A stretch of 41,940 nt of DNA. Source: Candidatus Kuenenia stuttgartensis (lineage in GTDB: Bacteria; Planctomycetota; Planctomycetia; Planctomycetales; Planctomycetaceae). The notes beneath the pieces are model-generated. The model did no database searches, had not been told where the DNA came from, and saw nothing but the letters and a program-made list of their open reading frames with translations. Made by a program: the position numbers and the translations under genes. The stretch covers positions 1 through 41,940 of the forward strand of contig CAMAWN010000028.1 of NCBI GenBank assembly GCA_945861865.1, given 5' to 3'. Within the stretch, counting starts at the first letter, position 1. Each line of letters begins with the position of its first letter. Below, one piece after another: positions 29,311-38,147 of the stretch.

Positions 29311-31518
29311 TCATATCAGCCCAATCATCTTTCGACCCACCCAAAATACGCTCAGCAGCAGTACCAAAAATCCGGCGTAAATCGGGTGGCTCCAGAGTTG
29401 GACGCGGCGGATGGACGGCAATGGTTCCGGAAGATTGGCCAAGGATTGCACGATTTCTCCAAGTTTCGCCGGCTCCAGTACCTTCCCGCGCGTCACGCGA
29501 GCGATCTCTTCGAGGACTTCCGGACGAGCCGGTTTGCCGACTCGTTCGGCGGCGACGCCTTGCACGAAGAACGACGTTTCCAGTGTCGAGTTCGTTTGTT
29601 TGCAGAGCAGCCTGACTTCGTGCTTGCCCGGTTCCTCGGCGGTGAAGCGGCTGTGGAAGACGCCCCACTCGTCATCGGCAGAAAGGAACCGCACGGTCTC
29701 GGCTTTGCCGGACGGAGCCACGATGCGCGCGGTGACGTCACCTTTCGCGAGCGGCTCGCCGCTCCGTTCCATCACGTTCGCGTGCAGGGCAAGTGTCTGA
29801 CGCATCTGCGGTTGATCGGGCGAGTAATACAGCCGCATGGTTTCGCCCTTGGCCATGTTTCGTTGATACGCCATCCAGCGGACGACCTGGCCCCAGAAGC
29901 GATAGTGATATTTGTCTTCGACTCCTTTGCGCCAGCGCCAGGCACCGTCGGTCCCCATGAACAAGACTTTGCCAGCGCCAAACGTGCGAGTCACCAGCAA
30001 CGGCAAGCGGCCATGCTCGTTGGTGATGTCCTTGTGAACGGCGAGCACTTCGCTGCCGGCCTTCGCGCGGACGACCGGTGCGTACCACTGGAATCCGGGA
30101 AGGTCTTCCCAGACTTCCATGTTGTCATCCGTCGTATCGGCCAGCTTCGTGAGCAAGCTGCGGCGTCCGAGTTCCGTCAGCTCAAAGTGCCCCGGCGTGC
30201 GCGAACCCCAACCGCTCGGCTGGCCCTCGTCCAGCATCACCGGATTGAGATCCTCCAACTCGGTGTCGAGCAAACTGAACTGCCGGCCTTGCATGCCCGG
30301 CATGAAGACGAGTCCGCTCGCCTGATGCTCGACCAACCCTTTGAGCAAACGGCATTGCTCTTCCGTGAGTTGTCCCCCTTCGAGGCCAACGTCTCCCAAG
30401 AAGACGACGTCGAACTTCGACAGCTCATCGAGGCCCGACGGGAATTGCTTGATGTAATCCTTGTTGCCGCCGCCGACTTTGCTCAGCCCCGGATGAAACA
30501 GCAGGCACGAGACTTCGACTCCCGGATCGCGCGACAGCGCGTTGCGGAGGTAGCGGTACTCCCAGCGCGGGTACGATTCGACGACCAGCACTTTCAGTTT
30601 CTCTTCGCGGATCACGATCGGAGCGGTCAGCTTGTTGTTGTCGATCAACGTCTCGTCGCTGTGCTTCGGCACGTCGAGGCTCAGCGTGAAGTCGCCGGTC
30701 GTCTTCGGCTTCCAGAGAACCCATTCGCTGGTCCGTCCCATCGCGGCGATGCGAACCTCTTTCGTTACCTCCTCGCCGTCGGACGTCTTGAGCGACACCG
30801 TCATCGTCGTCTCGCGCGGCAGCGAGCTTTCAATTGCGAACGGAATCCGCACTGACTTTCCCGCGATGCCGAACGTGGGCGCGTCGAGGCTGAGCAATTC
30901 CAAATCCGGCAGCCGATTCGGACTCCCGACGGGTACCGCGAACACCGGGACTCCCTTCAATCTCAATCGCGAGGCGGCCTGTACTGGCGGCGGACCTTCA
31001 TTCCAGTCTCCGTCCGAAATCAGCACGACACCCAGCAAGTTCTTGAACTTCTCTGGAGCCTGAGCGAGCGGGTCATGCAGGTCAGTCCCATGTCCCGGCT
31101 GCGGCGATGCGAATGGTTGAATGACAACGTTCATCCGCTCGGAAAGCTTCGCCCACGCCGATGGGTCGATCATCCCGGCAATCGCTTCTTTGCGAGCGAT
31201 CAATGTCGAGTTCGGCGTGCCCGGCGAACTGCTCGGCGAGACATCCTTCGTCCCCATGCTCGTCGAGTCATCCCACAACACCGCGATCGACGGTTTTTCG
31301 TCAGGCCGAAATTCCTCAACCCATTCCGGCTGATTGAACATCACCGCCGCCAGCGCGACGATTGCCAACCGCAAGACTTCGAGCATCCCAAACGACGGCC
31401 GATAACTGGATCGTCGCCACGCTGCCCAACAGAATCCCGCCGCGACCAACACCGCGATCACCGACACGGCCAGCGAACCGGGAGTCCATAAGAACGTGAG
31501 TGAGCGGGTGGAATTCAT
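29311..31518 (-). CDS. Membrane protein with VWA-like and GATase1-like regions
   Basis: 735 residues. Two N-terminal membrane segments (SLAVSVIAVLVAAGFCWAAW and LRLAIVALAAVMF) are followed by a von Willebrand A-like part with VLWDDSTSMG and VVLISDGDWNEG. A GATase1-like fold comes next (KVLVVESYPRWEYRYLRNAL, FDVVFLGDV, GLVEHQASGLVFMPGMQG), and a C-terminal membrane segment (YAGFLVLLLSVFWVG). The layout matches the large membrane protein that follows BatA-type genes in planctomycete moxR clusters; the glutaminase triad is not evident, so it is probably not an amidotransferase. It lies 57 nt after the BatA-like gene. ATG 31518 is chosen over a TTG three codons earlier. Confidence 0.88.
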   Translation of the reverse strand: MNSTRSLTFLWTPGSLAVSVIAVLVAAGFCWAAWRRSSYRPSFGMLEVLRLAIVALAAVMFNQPEWVEEFRPDEKPSIAVLWDDSTSMGTKDVSPSSSPGTPNSTLIARKEAIAGMIDPSAWAKLSERMNVVIQPFASPQPGHGTDLHDPLAQAPEKFKNLLGVVLISDGDWNEGPPPVQAASRLRLKGVPVFAVPVGSPNRLPDLELLSLDAPTFGIAGKSVRIPFAIESSLPRETTMTVSLKTSDGEEVTKEVRIAAMGRTSEWVLWKPKTTGDFTLSLDVPKHSDETLIDNNKLTAPIVIREEKLKVLVVESYPRWEYRYLRNALSRDPGVEVSCLLFHPGLSKVGGGNKDYIKQFPSGLDELSKFDVVFLGDVGLEGGQLTEEQCRLLKGLVEHQASGLVFMPGMQGRQFSLLDTELEDLNPVMLDEGQPSGWGSRTPGHFELTELGRRSLLTKLADTTDDNMEVWEDLPGFQWYAPVVRAKAGSEVLAVHKDITNEHGRLPLLVTRTFGAGKVLFMGTDGAWRWRKGVEDKYHYRFWGQVVRWMAYQRNMAKGETMRLYYSPDQPQMRQTLALHANVMERSGEPLAKGDVTARIVAPSGKAETVRFLSADDEWGVFHSRFTAEEPGKHEVRLLCKQTNSTLETSFFVQGVAAERVGKPARPEVLEEIARVTRGKVLEPAKLGEIVQSLANLPEPLPSIRRVQLWSHPIYAGFLVLLLSVFWVGRKMIGLI

Positions 31519-31526
31519 CGCAACCA

Positions 31527-31562
31527 AAAAGGGATAACGGCCATCGGCATTCGGCGGATCGT
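31527..31562. repeat. Half-copy of intercistronic repeat (family B)
   Basis: The forward strand reads AAAAAGGGATAACGGC followed by CATCGGCATTCGGCGGATCG. It resembles AAAAAAGGATTACGGC and CATTCGGCGATCGGCC at 36540-36570, the full palindromic copy between moxR and the EF-hand gene. Both sit in gaps of the same operon. Confidence 0.6.
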
Positions 31563-31575
31563 CGTGATACCGTTT

Positions 31576-33609
31576 TTAAGCGGACACAACCTGAGTCACG
31601 TTCTTCGGCAAACACAACGCCGCCTCGACGATCAACGCAATGATCATCGCGACGAGAAACAGACGCCAAATCTCCTGAATCAGCGCGGCGAGGTTGCCGG
31701 CCTTGTCATCGACGCGAGCAAAATCCAGCCCTTGAAACAACTCGGCGACTCGCCCGTCGGCCAGCACCGCCGCTTGATCTTCGGCGCTCCCCCGGTTGAG
31801 CGCCAGCAACCGTTCGCCCGCCGAATAGACTCCGCCATGAAACGCGAACTCCGTCGAGAGCGCTTCCGGCGGGCCGGCGACTTGTTGCCACGCGGTCGGT
31901 TGCTCGCCGGAGACATCTCCCGAGACCAGTTGCCGAGTGTTGCCGAGCACCGCCGCTCCCAGCGCGAGCGCACGTTGCACAAGCACATACAAGACAACGC
32001 CGTTCTCGGCCAACGACGAATCGCTCATTGCCGGAGTTGTCGTGCAGAAATAGACGCCGCCGCGATTCGTCGTCACTCGCGCGAGCAACGGTGTTCCACC
32101 CTTCAACGTCGCGAGCGGAATGTGCTCGCCGGTCAGGCCGCAATGTTTGCGAACCTGCAATTGCCCGACCGGCAACGCTGCTCCGCTTTGCGTGTGCGCC
32201 AGTAAATCTTGATCGCCACGCCACGTTTCGATCGTGATGCCGTCAGGCGATTCAATCCACGACTGCCACGACACACCGACGAACACCGTGCTGGTCAGGC
32301 CCTGAGTCGGAAAAAAGACGATCTGCCCGCCGCGATCCACGAACGCTTGGATCGCGTCCGCGGCTGGACCATCCGGCAACGGAGCTTGCCATAACACGAG
32401 CGAGACTTGATCCCACTCGACGGTCGAGAGTTGATCGGCCGTGAGCACTTCCGCCGCGAGTTTTAGTGCCGGGTCGGGTGAGATCGCCGCCGACAGTTGC
32501 AACGGCCGAGCAGCGTTCGCGTCGTCGGCCACGATGATCGTCTGCCGCACGGCGGGCTGATCGAACACGAAATAGAAATCGTTGTCCGCCGAGTTCGCAT
32601 CCGCTGGGATCGAGACCTTTCCCCAGCCACGATCCTTCTGCCGCTCGATCGGGATGCGATGATCCTTCAACTCGAACTGCGCGCCGGACATTTCGACCGT
32701 GACTTCCGAGCGTGCTCCTTCGATCTCAAACGAAATCGGCACACTAGCCCGAAGCGCCAGCGAGGGGTCGTCGGTGGAGTCAACCCCTCGCTGGCGCGTC
32801 GGGCTAGTTTGGCCTCCGTCTTCGCGCGTCAATTTGAGCGACACGAGCAACTCGGCACCGTCGCTGCCTTGTTGCCGGCGCACGTTTGTGACGCGCAGCG
32901 ACATGTTCCCGGAAGCCGCTTGCGGGTACGCCAGCAAGTGAAACCGCACGCTCTGTGTCAGTTCGAGAAACGCATCCCGCAGCGTTGCCCAGCGACCGCT
33001 CTCGGCGCTCCAGTCGTTCGCGCGGATGTCCGAGCAAATCCAAACTTCCGTGCGCCCCGACTTGTTCGCCTGGATGTAATCGCGAGCCGCTTGCAGCATC
33101 GCCGGCAGATCGGCCGACGAACTGGCCGGTTCGGTCGCGGGCAGGTTCAGCAACACATCGGGCGATTCGATTTCGCGAGGCGTGTTGGTCGTGCTCTCGA
33201 TCAACACCCATTTGGCGGAGCCAAGCAGACTCAGCGACCGAGCCAATTGATGCCGGCCCGTGTCGAGCTTCGTGCCGACTTGCCCCTCGCCCTGTTGCCT
33301 CATGCTCGGCGAGCGGTCCAACAGAATGATCGTCGTATCGGGTCGGCCTCCAGCGGTGAGTCCCAGCCAGCCGCTCGCCAACGGCCGAGCGACGCCGACG
33401 ATCAAGCCCGCAATCGCCAACGTGCGAAACAACAGGATCAGCCATTGCCGCAGCTTCGCGTATCCGCGCGACATGCGATTCGCGGTGAGCAGAAACATCA
33501 TCGCTCCCCAGCGGATCGTCTGAAACCGACGCTGGTTGATGAGGTGAATCAGAATCGGCAGCGCGATGAGCGGCAGCGCAGCCAGCAACAGCGGTTGGAG
33601 GAAGCTCAT
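31576..33609 (-). CDS. BatA-like membrane protein with VWA-like domain
   Basis: 677 residues. It opens with the BatA N-terminal double membrane segment (FLQPLLLAALPLIALPILIH, then LINQRRF and IRWGAMMFLL) and a second span (WLILLFRTLAIAGLIVGVAR). A VWA-like domain with a MIDAS-type start IILLDRSPSM follows, then a beta-rich external region, a GATase/ThuA-like stretch near 500, and a C-terminal span (FLVAMIIALIVEAALCL). BatA proteins act with MoxR AAA+ ATPases in envelope complexes. Its start overlaps the DUF58 stop by 4 nt (ATGA). Residues about 267-290 (TSPTRQRGVDS...PSLALRASV) are encoded by a palindromic repeat inserted in frame and are not part of the fold. Confidence 0.92.
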   Translation of the reverse strand: MSFLQPLLLAALPLIALPILIHLINQRRFQTIRWGAMMFLLTANRMSRGYAKLRQWLILLFRTLAIAGLIVGVARPLASGWLGLTAGGRPDTTIILLDRSPSMRQQGEGQVGTKLDTGRHQLARSLSLLGSAKWVLIESTTNTPREIESPDVLLNLPATEPASSSADLPAMLQAARDYIQANKSGRTEVWICSDIRANDWSAESGRWATLRDAFLELTQSVRFHLLAYPQAASGNMSLRVTNVRRQQGSDGAELLVSLKLTREDGGQTSPTRQRGVDSTDDPSLALRASVPISFEIEGARSEVTVEMSGAQFELKDHRIPIERQKDRGWGKVSIPADANSADNDFYFVFDQPAVRQTIIVADDANAARPLQLSAAISPDPALKLAAEVLTADQLSTVEWDQVSLVLWQAPLPDGPAADAIQAFVDRGGQIVFFPTQGLTSTVFVGVSWQSWIESPDGITIETWRGDQDLLAHTQSGAALPVGQLQVRKHCGLTGEHIPLATLKGGTPLLARVTTNRGGVYFCTTTPAMSDSSLAENGVVLYVLVQRALALGAAVLGNTRQLVSGDVSGEQPTAWQQVAGPPEALSTEFAFHGGVYSAGERLLALNRGSAEDQAAVLADGRVAELFQGLDFARVDDKAGNLAALIQEIWRLFLVAMIIALIVEAALCLPKNVTQVVSA
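32742..32809. repeat. Palindromic repeat (family A) translated inside the BatA-like gene
   Basis: Arms of about 26 bp, ACTAGCCCGAAGCGCCAGCG + AGGGGT at the left and its complement at 32783-32808, differ at one position around a 14-nt spacer. It is the better-preserved copy of the element in purQ at 5480-5554. In the BatA frame it reads TSPTRQRG...PSLALRAS without a stop. Confidence 0.9.
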
Positions 33610-34517
33610 CGCACTCCCTTCGTTCGCGTGCGTCCGACGAGGAATCGCATCAAGACCTGCTCGAAGCTTTCGTCGAGCGTCACCGGATGAAAATCAACCG
33701 CGGATTCCAACACCACCGCCAGCAATTCGTCAGCGTATTTCTGCAATGCTCTTTGGTAGCGGTCGGCGATTTCGTTCGGCTCGGCGAAGATCGCGGGGCC
33801 ACCTTCCATGTCGATGAATCGCATCGGGCGGCGGAAGTTGAAGTTCAACTCCAGCGGGTCGAGCAACTGCAACATCGAGACGTCGTGCTTGCGGAATCGC
33901 AGATGTTGCAGACAGCCGCGCAGCAATTCCGGTTCGACGAAGAAGTCGGACAGAATCACGATCAACGCGCGCTGCCGAATCGTCTCGGCCAGTTCGTGCA
34001 GCACCGGGACAAGCTGTGTTTCGCCGCTCGGCTGCGTCTGTTCGAGGATGTCGAAGACGTTCATCAAGTGTGCCGGTCCTCGTTTCGGCGGGATGTTGCG
34101 GACGATCCCGTTCGCAACGCACGACAGCCCAACAGCGTCTCCCTGTTGCGAAGCCAAGTACGCCAACGAGCCGGCCAGCTTGCGGGCGTACTCGATCTTC
34201 GTGACGCCGGTTGATCCGAACTCCATCGAGCCGCTCGTATCGAGCACCACGCACAGCCGCAGGTTCGTGTCCGCCTCGAACTCTTTGACGTAGAAGCGAT
34301 CCGAACGTCCGTACGCTCGCCAATCGAGCCGCCGCAAATCATCGCCGGGGACGTATTTTCGGTACTCGGCGAACTCCACGCTGGCTCCGCGATGCGGACT
34401 GGTGTGTCGCCCCGACACGTTCCCCTGCATCGGCCGCCGAGCACACAGCGGCACCGCCGCCAGTCGCGACAACGCGCCGGTGTCCAAGAAGCTGCGAGGC
34501 TGACGATCGGCGAACAT
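33606..34517 (-). CDS. DUF58 domain protein
   Basis: 303 residues. It has the DUF58 core: HRGASVEFAEYRKYVPGDDL followed by RRLDWRAYGRSDRFYVKEFE, then a VWA-type metal-binding motif VVLDTSGSMEFG. No membrane segment is visible, so it is cytoplasmic. DUF58 proteins occur with MoxR ATPases and BatA-type proteins and are thought to recruit or regulate the AAA+ partner. ATG 34517 overlaps the preceding stop as TGATG, which decides the start (the frame extends to 34568); its own stop overlaps the BatA start. Confidence 0.95.
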   Translation of the reverse strand: MFADRQPRSFLDTGALSRLAAVPLCARRPMQGNVSGRHTSPHRGASVEFAEYRKYVPGDDLRRLDWRAYGRSDRFYVKEFEADTNLRLCVVLDTSGSMEFGSTGVTKIEYARKLAGSLAYLASQQGDAVGLSCVANGIVRNIPPKRGPAHLMNVFDILEQTQPSGETQLVPVLHELAETIRQRALIVILSDFFVEPELLRGCLQHLRFRKHDVSMLQLLDPLELNFNFRRPMRFIDMEGGPAIFAEPNEIADRYQRALQKYADELLAVVLESAVDFHPVTLDESFEQVLMRFLVGRTRTKGVR

Positions 34518-36460
34518 CAGTAATTCCCTATGACCACGATGATCTGTTTGCCGTCCGCAGTCCAACACGCGGCGCGGACTTCGGCGGAGAGAGGTTGTCC
34601 CTTCACCAGTGTCGGAGCCTTGTCGCCATTCGGATTCAGCTCGAACAATTGCAAAAGTTTTTGTTCCTGATTCCGCATCGGGAATACCAAGCGGTCTCCG
34701 TCGCGATGCCAGGAGATCGAGCCTTCGATAGTCCGGTTTGTGAAAAGCAGCTTCGGTTGCGGAGGCTGCTCATCAACCGAGACTTTCATCAGTTCTTCCG
34801 TCCCATCGGGCTTGTGACCGACGAACGCGAGTTGCTTGCCGTCCGGCGACCACGCCAGTTTGAAGTAGATGCGGTCGTAGGCTCGGTCTTGAACCTCGCA
34901 CAGCCGCGTGGTCTTCTCGGTCGCGAGATCGAAGACTTGCAGAGCCGCAGGATCGGAGAACGCGATGCGTTTCCCATCGGGAGACCACTGCGGGCCGCGA
35001 CCGGTTGCCAACTTCCGTTCCTCGGTTCCGTCGGCCAGCATCACGGCGATTGCTTCTTGCGCTCCTTTTGGACTGCGAGTCGCCGCTAGCTTTTGGCCGT
35101 CGGGCGACCAACCGGGATGTTTACCTCGGCCGAGATTGTGGAGTTCGCTGCCGTCGAGTTTCGCGGTCAACAGGACGTCGTCGTTGAAAGTTTGCCCTTC
35201 GCGATGCGCGTCGAACGCGAGTCGCTCACCGTCGGGCGACACGGCCATCGAGGTGATCGACGGATAATCGCGCAACTGAAACAGCTTCCGCCAAGCGCCG
35301 GTCTCGACATTCAAAGCGAAGACACCGCACCGCGCGCGGTGCTTGAACGAGTACTCGCGGTCGTCCAGGACACCGTCGCGATTCGTGTCGAGCCGCTGAA
35401 AAATGACGAACCTCAGCAACGGCACGTCGGTGCCGGGATTGAACTCGCTAAACGACAGGCGATCGTCACCATCATGATCCTGAAAAGCGTCGTGCCATTT
35501 GGCGACCGGATTCGCGAGCGTTGTCAGCCGGTATTCGTTCAGCGTCAGTTGGCCGTCGCGGTCGAAATCAAAGCCGGGAAACACGAACTGAGCCGTCTCT
35601 TGCTGATGCTTCGGAGTCCCCTGCAAAATCTCTTCGCGGTTCACTCGGCCATCCAAGTTGGTGTCGAGCTTGAGAAAGTCGGTGATCGGATCCGTCACAC
35701 GATTCAGCGTGTCGCACCATTCGTCCCACGAAATCCCGCCGTCGCGATCAACGTCACCCTTCTGGAAGAGTACGGAGAGGTCACCTGGGATAAAGGTTCC
35801 CTCGACAAATTCCTGGCGAATGAGCCGTCCGTCCTGATCGACGTCTGCCGATTGAAACCTCTGATGCTGTCGGACCCGGCCATTGGGTTCGCGCAAGAGT
35901 CGTCCATCCTCCCGCAGCACTCCGAAATGAATCTCGATGAAACGACGTGCTTCCTCGCGAGTGACTCCATTCCGATTCGGGTCGACTTCTTCATCGGTGA
36001 AATGTTCGGGATCAAACTTGATGGTCGCGGCAACTTCCCATTTGAAGGTGTTGGCCGGCACTTGTCGTTCGGGATTCTGATCCCAATCGTCGAAGTGCTT
36101 GTCGAGCGTCGCGATGAATGTTCGCAGCACTCCGATCACCGGGTCTGGCAGCGGCCCGCGAGTGCTCGTCTTGCTGACCGATGACGGGATCGACCAGTAC
36201 TCGTCCGCCGTTAGGTTCCCGTCCGCGTCGAGATCAAACAGCTTGAAGTCTCGCCGAGCAGCCGCTTCGCGATCTTTCGAAACGCTGGTACGGTATTCCT
36301 CCCAAGTCAGCCGCCTGTCACTGTCGCGGTCCAGCTTCGCGAACTTCGCTTTGACCTCATCCGGCATCAGCACCACGATGATTTCGTCTTCGGCCTGAAT
36401 GGACGACAACCCGAACCATCCGACCCAAAACAGTCCGACAATCAAGGCTCGCTGAATCAT
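34517..36460 (-). CDS. Exported EF-hand protein with C-terminal TolB/PD40-like propeller
   Basis: 647 residues with a signal peptide (IQRALIVGLFWVGWFGLSSIQAED). The N-terminal about 370 residues hold roughly nine EF-hand-like Ca-binding loops (for example DRDSDRRLTWEE, DLDADGNLTADE, DVDQDGRLIRQE, DTNLDGRVNREE, DTNRDGVLDDRE). The C-terminal about 260 residues hold six PD40/TolB-type blades (MAVSPDGERLAF, GWSPDGQKLAA, QWSPDGKRIAF, AWSPDGKQLAF, SWHRDGDRLVF, CWTADGKQIIV). The likely role is calcium-dependent binding in the periplasm; the ligand is unknown. ATG 36460 has AGGTGG 8 nt upstream, preferred over a start four codons earlier. An EF-hand/propeller gene between moxR and DUF58 is not the classic arrangement. 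Confidence 0.9.
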   Translation of the reverse strand: MIQRALIVGLFWVGWFGLSSIQAEDEIIVVLMPDEVKAKFAKLDRDSDRRLTWEEYRTSVSKDREAAARRDFKLFDLDADGNLTADEYWSIPSSVSKTSTRGPLPDPVIGVLRTFIATLDKHFDDWDQNPERQVPANTFKWEVAATIKFDPEHFTDEEVDPNRNGVTREEARRFIEIHFGVLREDGRLLREPNGRVRQHQRFQSADVDQDGRLIRQEFVEGTFIPGDLSVLFQKGDVDRDGGISWDEWCDTLNRVTDPITDFLKLDTNLDGRVNREEILQGTPKHQQETAQFVFPGFDFDRDGQLTLNEYRLTTLANPVAKWHDAFQDHDGDDRLSFSEFNPGTDVPLLRFVIFQRLDTNRDGVLDDREYSFKHRARCGVFALNVETGAWRKLFQLRDYPSITSMAVSPDGERLAFDAHREGQTFNDDVLLTAKLDGSELHNLGRGKHPGWSPDGQKLAATRSPKGAQEAIAVMLADGTEERKLATGRGPQWSPDGKRIAFSDPAALQVFDLATEKTTRLCEVQDRAYDRIYFKLAWSPDGKQLAFVGHKPDGTEELMKVSVDEQPPQPKLLFTNRTIEGSISWHRDGDRLVFPMRNQEQKLLQLFELNPNGDKAPTLVKGQPLSAEVRAACWTADGKQIIVVIGNY

Positions 36461-36483
36461 GTTGCAATCCACCTGTTGAGTCT

Positions 36484-36570
36484 GGCCGAACGCCGTTCGC
36501 CGTGAGCCGATGGCCGTGATTCATTTTTTCAAGCGAACGAAAAAAGGATTACGGCATTCGGCGATCGGCC
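36484..36570. repeat. Long intercistronic palindrome between moxR and the EF-hand gene (family B)
   Basis: In the minus-strand RNA a GGCCGATCGCC...CCGTAATCC-UUUUUU arm faces AAAAAA-UGAAUCACGG...GGCGUUCGGCC around a 10-nt loop (CGUUCGCUUG). The arms are about 30-45 nt with mismatches. The U-run next to a stem gives it some terminator character. It could attenuate or process the transcript downstream of moxR. A related half-copy lies at 31527-31562. Confidence 0.65.
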
Positions 36571-36589
36571 TGGCGATGTCGTCGCCTCG

Positions 36590-37618
36590 TCACGTCTCGG
36601 CGTTCGTCTCTTCGATCAATCGCCGCACGATCTTCTTGGCGTCGATCCCTTCAGCCTGAGCGGCGAAGGTCGTGATGATGCGATGTGTCAGCACTGGCGA
36701 GGCGACTTCTTGGATGTCTTCCAACCGGACCATGTAGCTCCCCATCAACGCCGCGCGAGCTTTCGCACCGAGGATCAAGTTCTGCACCGCTCGCGGCCCG
36801 GCCCCCCAGGCGACCAGCGGCTTGAGCCATCCCGGCGCGGTCTCACCATTCGGCCGAGTCTTCCGCACTAGCCGCGCCGCGAATTGATAAATGTGATCCG
36901 GCACCGGCACACGCCGCACGAGTTGTTGATGCCGAATGATGTCTTCCGCGTGCAGCAGATGACTCAACTCCGGCAAGTCGTCCCCTGTCGTTGTGCGAGC
37001 GATCCGCACTTCTTCGTCTTCGGACGGATAGTCGAGTTCAATCAGGAACATGAATCGGTCGAGTTGTGCTTCGGGCAACGGATACGTCCCTTCCTGCTCG
37101 ACGGGATTCTGCGTGGCCAGCACGAGAAACGGCGCGTCCAGTTTGAACGGCTTGCCGATGACGGTGACCTTGTGCTCCTGCATCGCTTCGAGCATCGCGG
37201 CCTGCGTCTTCGGTGGAGCACGATTGATCTCATCGGCCAGGACGATGTTCGCGAAGATCGGCCCGTGGACGAATTCGAAATCTCGCTTGCCTCCCGCCGT
37301 GTCTTGCAGAATATCGGTGCCAGTGATGTCCATCGGCATCAAATCGGGAGTGAACTGGATGCGGCTGAACTTCAGCGACATCGTCTCGGCCAGCTTGCTG
37401 ACCAGCAGCGTCTTGGCGAGTCCCGGCACACCCATCAGCAAGCCGTGGCCGCGAGCGAACAAGCAGATCGCCAATCGCTCGATCGTGTCCTGTTGGCCGA
37501 CGATCACTCGGCCGAGTTCTTTCTTCAGCCGAGCATAAACCTCCCGCAGTTGATCAATTGCCTGGACATCGTTGTCCGAAAGTCGCTCCGCAGAGGTCGT
37601 CGCCATCGGCTGTGACAT
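36590..37618 (-). CDS. MoxR-family AAA+ ATPase
   Basis: 342 residues with Walker A GVPGLAKT, the MoxR-type Walker B and following helix (VLADEINRAPPKTQAAMLEA), sensor/arginine-finger region ATQNPVEQEGTYPLPEAQLD and RFMFLIELDYPSEDEE. The C-terminal lid has GPRAVQNLILGAKARAAL. MoxR proteins are chaperone-like ATPases that act with VWA proteins to mature or assemble envelope or metalloprotein complexes. GAGGAA precedes ATG 37618. It is first in the eleven-gene minus-strand cluster and is separated from the EF-hand gene by 129 nt containing a long palindrome. Confidence 0.96.
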   Translation of the reverse strand: MSQPMATTSAERLSDNDVQAIDQLREVYARLKKELGRVIVGQQDTIERLAICLFARGHGLLMGVPGLAKTLLVSKLAETMSLKFSRIQFTPDLMPMDITGTDILQDTAGGKRDFEFVHGPIFANIVLADEINRAPPKTQAAMLEAMQEHKVTVIGKPFKLDAPFLVLATQNPVEQEGTYPLPEAQLDRFMFLIELDYPSEDEEVRIARTTTGDDLPELSHLLHAEDIIRHQQLVRRVPVPDHIYQFAARLVRKTRPNGETAPGWLKPLVAWGAGPRAVQNLILGAKARAALMGSYMVRLEDIQEVASPVLTHRIITTFAAQAEGIDAKKIVRRLIEETNAET

Positions 37619-37763
37619 GAATGCGTTCCTCAGTGGTTGAAATCAGAGGTGTCCCTCGAATCGGACGCCGAAACGGCCTGGAAGTGACGGACCGGTTCGC
37701 GGCGGATTATTTCGAGTCGGTGAGCGAATATCCAATCCGTTCCCGTTGGCCCCAACGATCGTG

Positions 37764-37784
37764 TCGCACGCGACTGGCGTGCGA
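37764..37784. repeat. Perfect 8-bp inverted repeat TCGCACGC-GACTG-GCGTGCGA
   Basis: Perfect arms with a 5-nt spacer; the pairing continues outward imperfectly to about 37756-37789. It lies about 150 nt upstream of the moxR start, so it could be an operator or a repeat element. Confidence 0.6.
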
Positions 37785-38033
37785 TGATCGGAACGCTCGG
37801 CCGTCACGGAGATCGTCGCGACGCCGTCCATTCGTCCCGGCGTTGGCATTTGCGAGACCGATTCTCGGAGGCCACTTCCTGCTTGCCGCTTGGCGGTCAT
37901 CACGCAGACGGCGAGCCATCGGGTTTCGCGTCGCCGCCGCCGAATTATTTCCTCGAAGGCCAGCGGCGGCTGAAGTCACTGATGCTCTGGGCCTACGGCC
38001 GAGTGACCAAAGAACGACCAAGCGTGCCGGAAA

Positions 38034-38086
38034 GTAGACGAGTCACTCCGTGACTCGAATTCCGGTCACGGAGCGACCGGTCTACC
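38034..38086. repeat. 53-bp REP-like palindrome upstream of the DUF1501 gene
   Basis: The left arm GTAGACGAGTCACTCCGTGA and right arm TCACGGAGCGACCGGTCTAC pair along their length with a few mismatches around a CTCGAATTCCGG centre. It ends 61 nt before the DUF1501 start. The shape fits the dispersed palindromic repeats of this genome. Confidence 0.75.
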
Positions 38087-38147
38087 TTGCGGACGACCTT
38101 GCGGAGAGTTCGCTCGTGATTAAGGTAGTCGTGTCGGGAGAACGTCG

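Larger units (their letters stand above)
37619..38147. other. Intergenic region between divergent moxR and DUF1501 genes
   Basis: 529 nt with no credible gene: the frames present have no recognisable product and no good start. It must hold the promoters of the moxR cluster and of the DUF1501 gene, but I could not identify convincing boxes. It carries two palindromes (37764-37784 and 38034-38086). Confidence 0.6.

Noticed and set aside
37621-38037. 138-codon plus-strand frame upstream of the DUF1501 gene
   Set aside because: Arg/Ser-rich low-complexity product without a signal, domain or Shine-Dalgarno; it reads through palindromic repeats.
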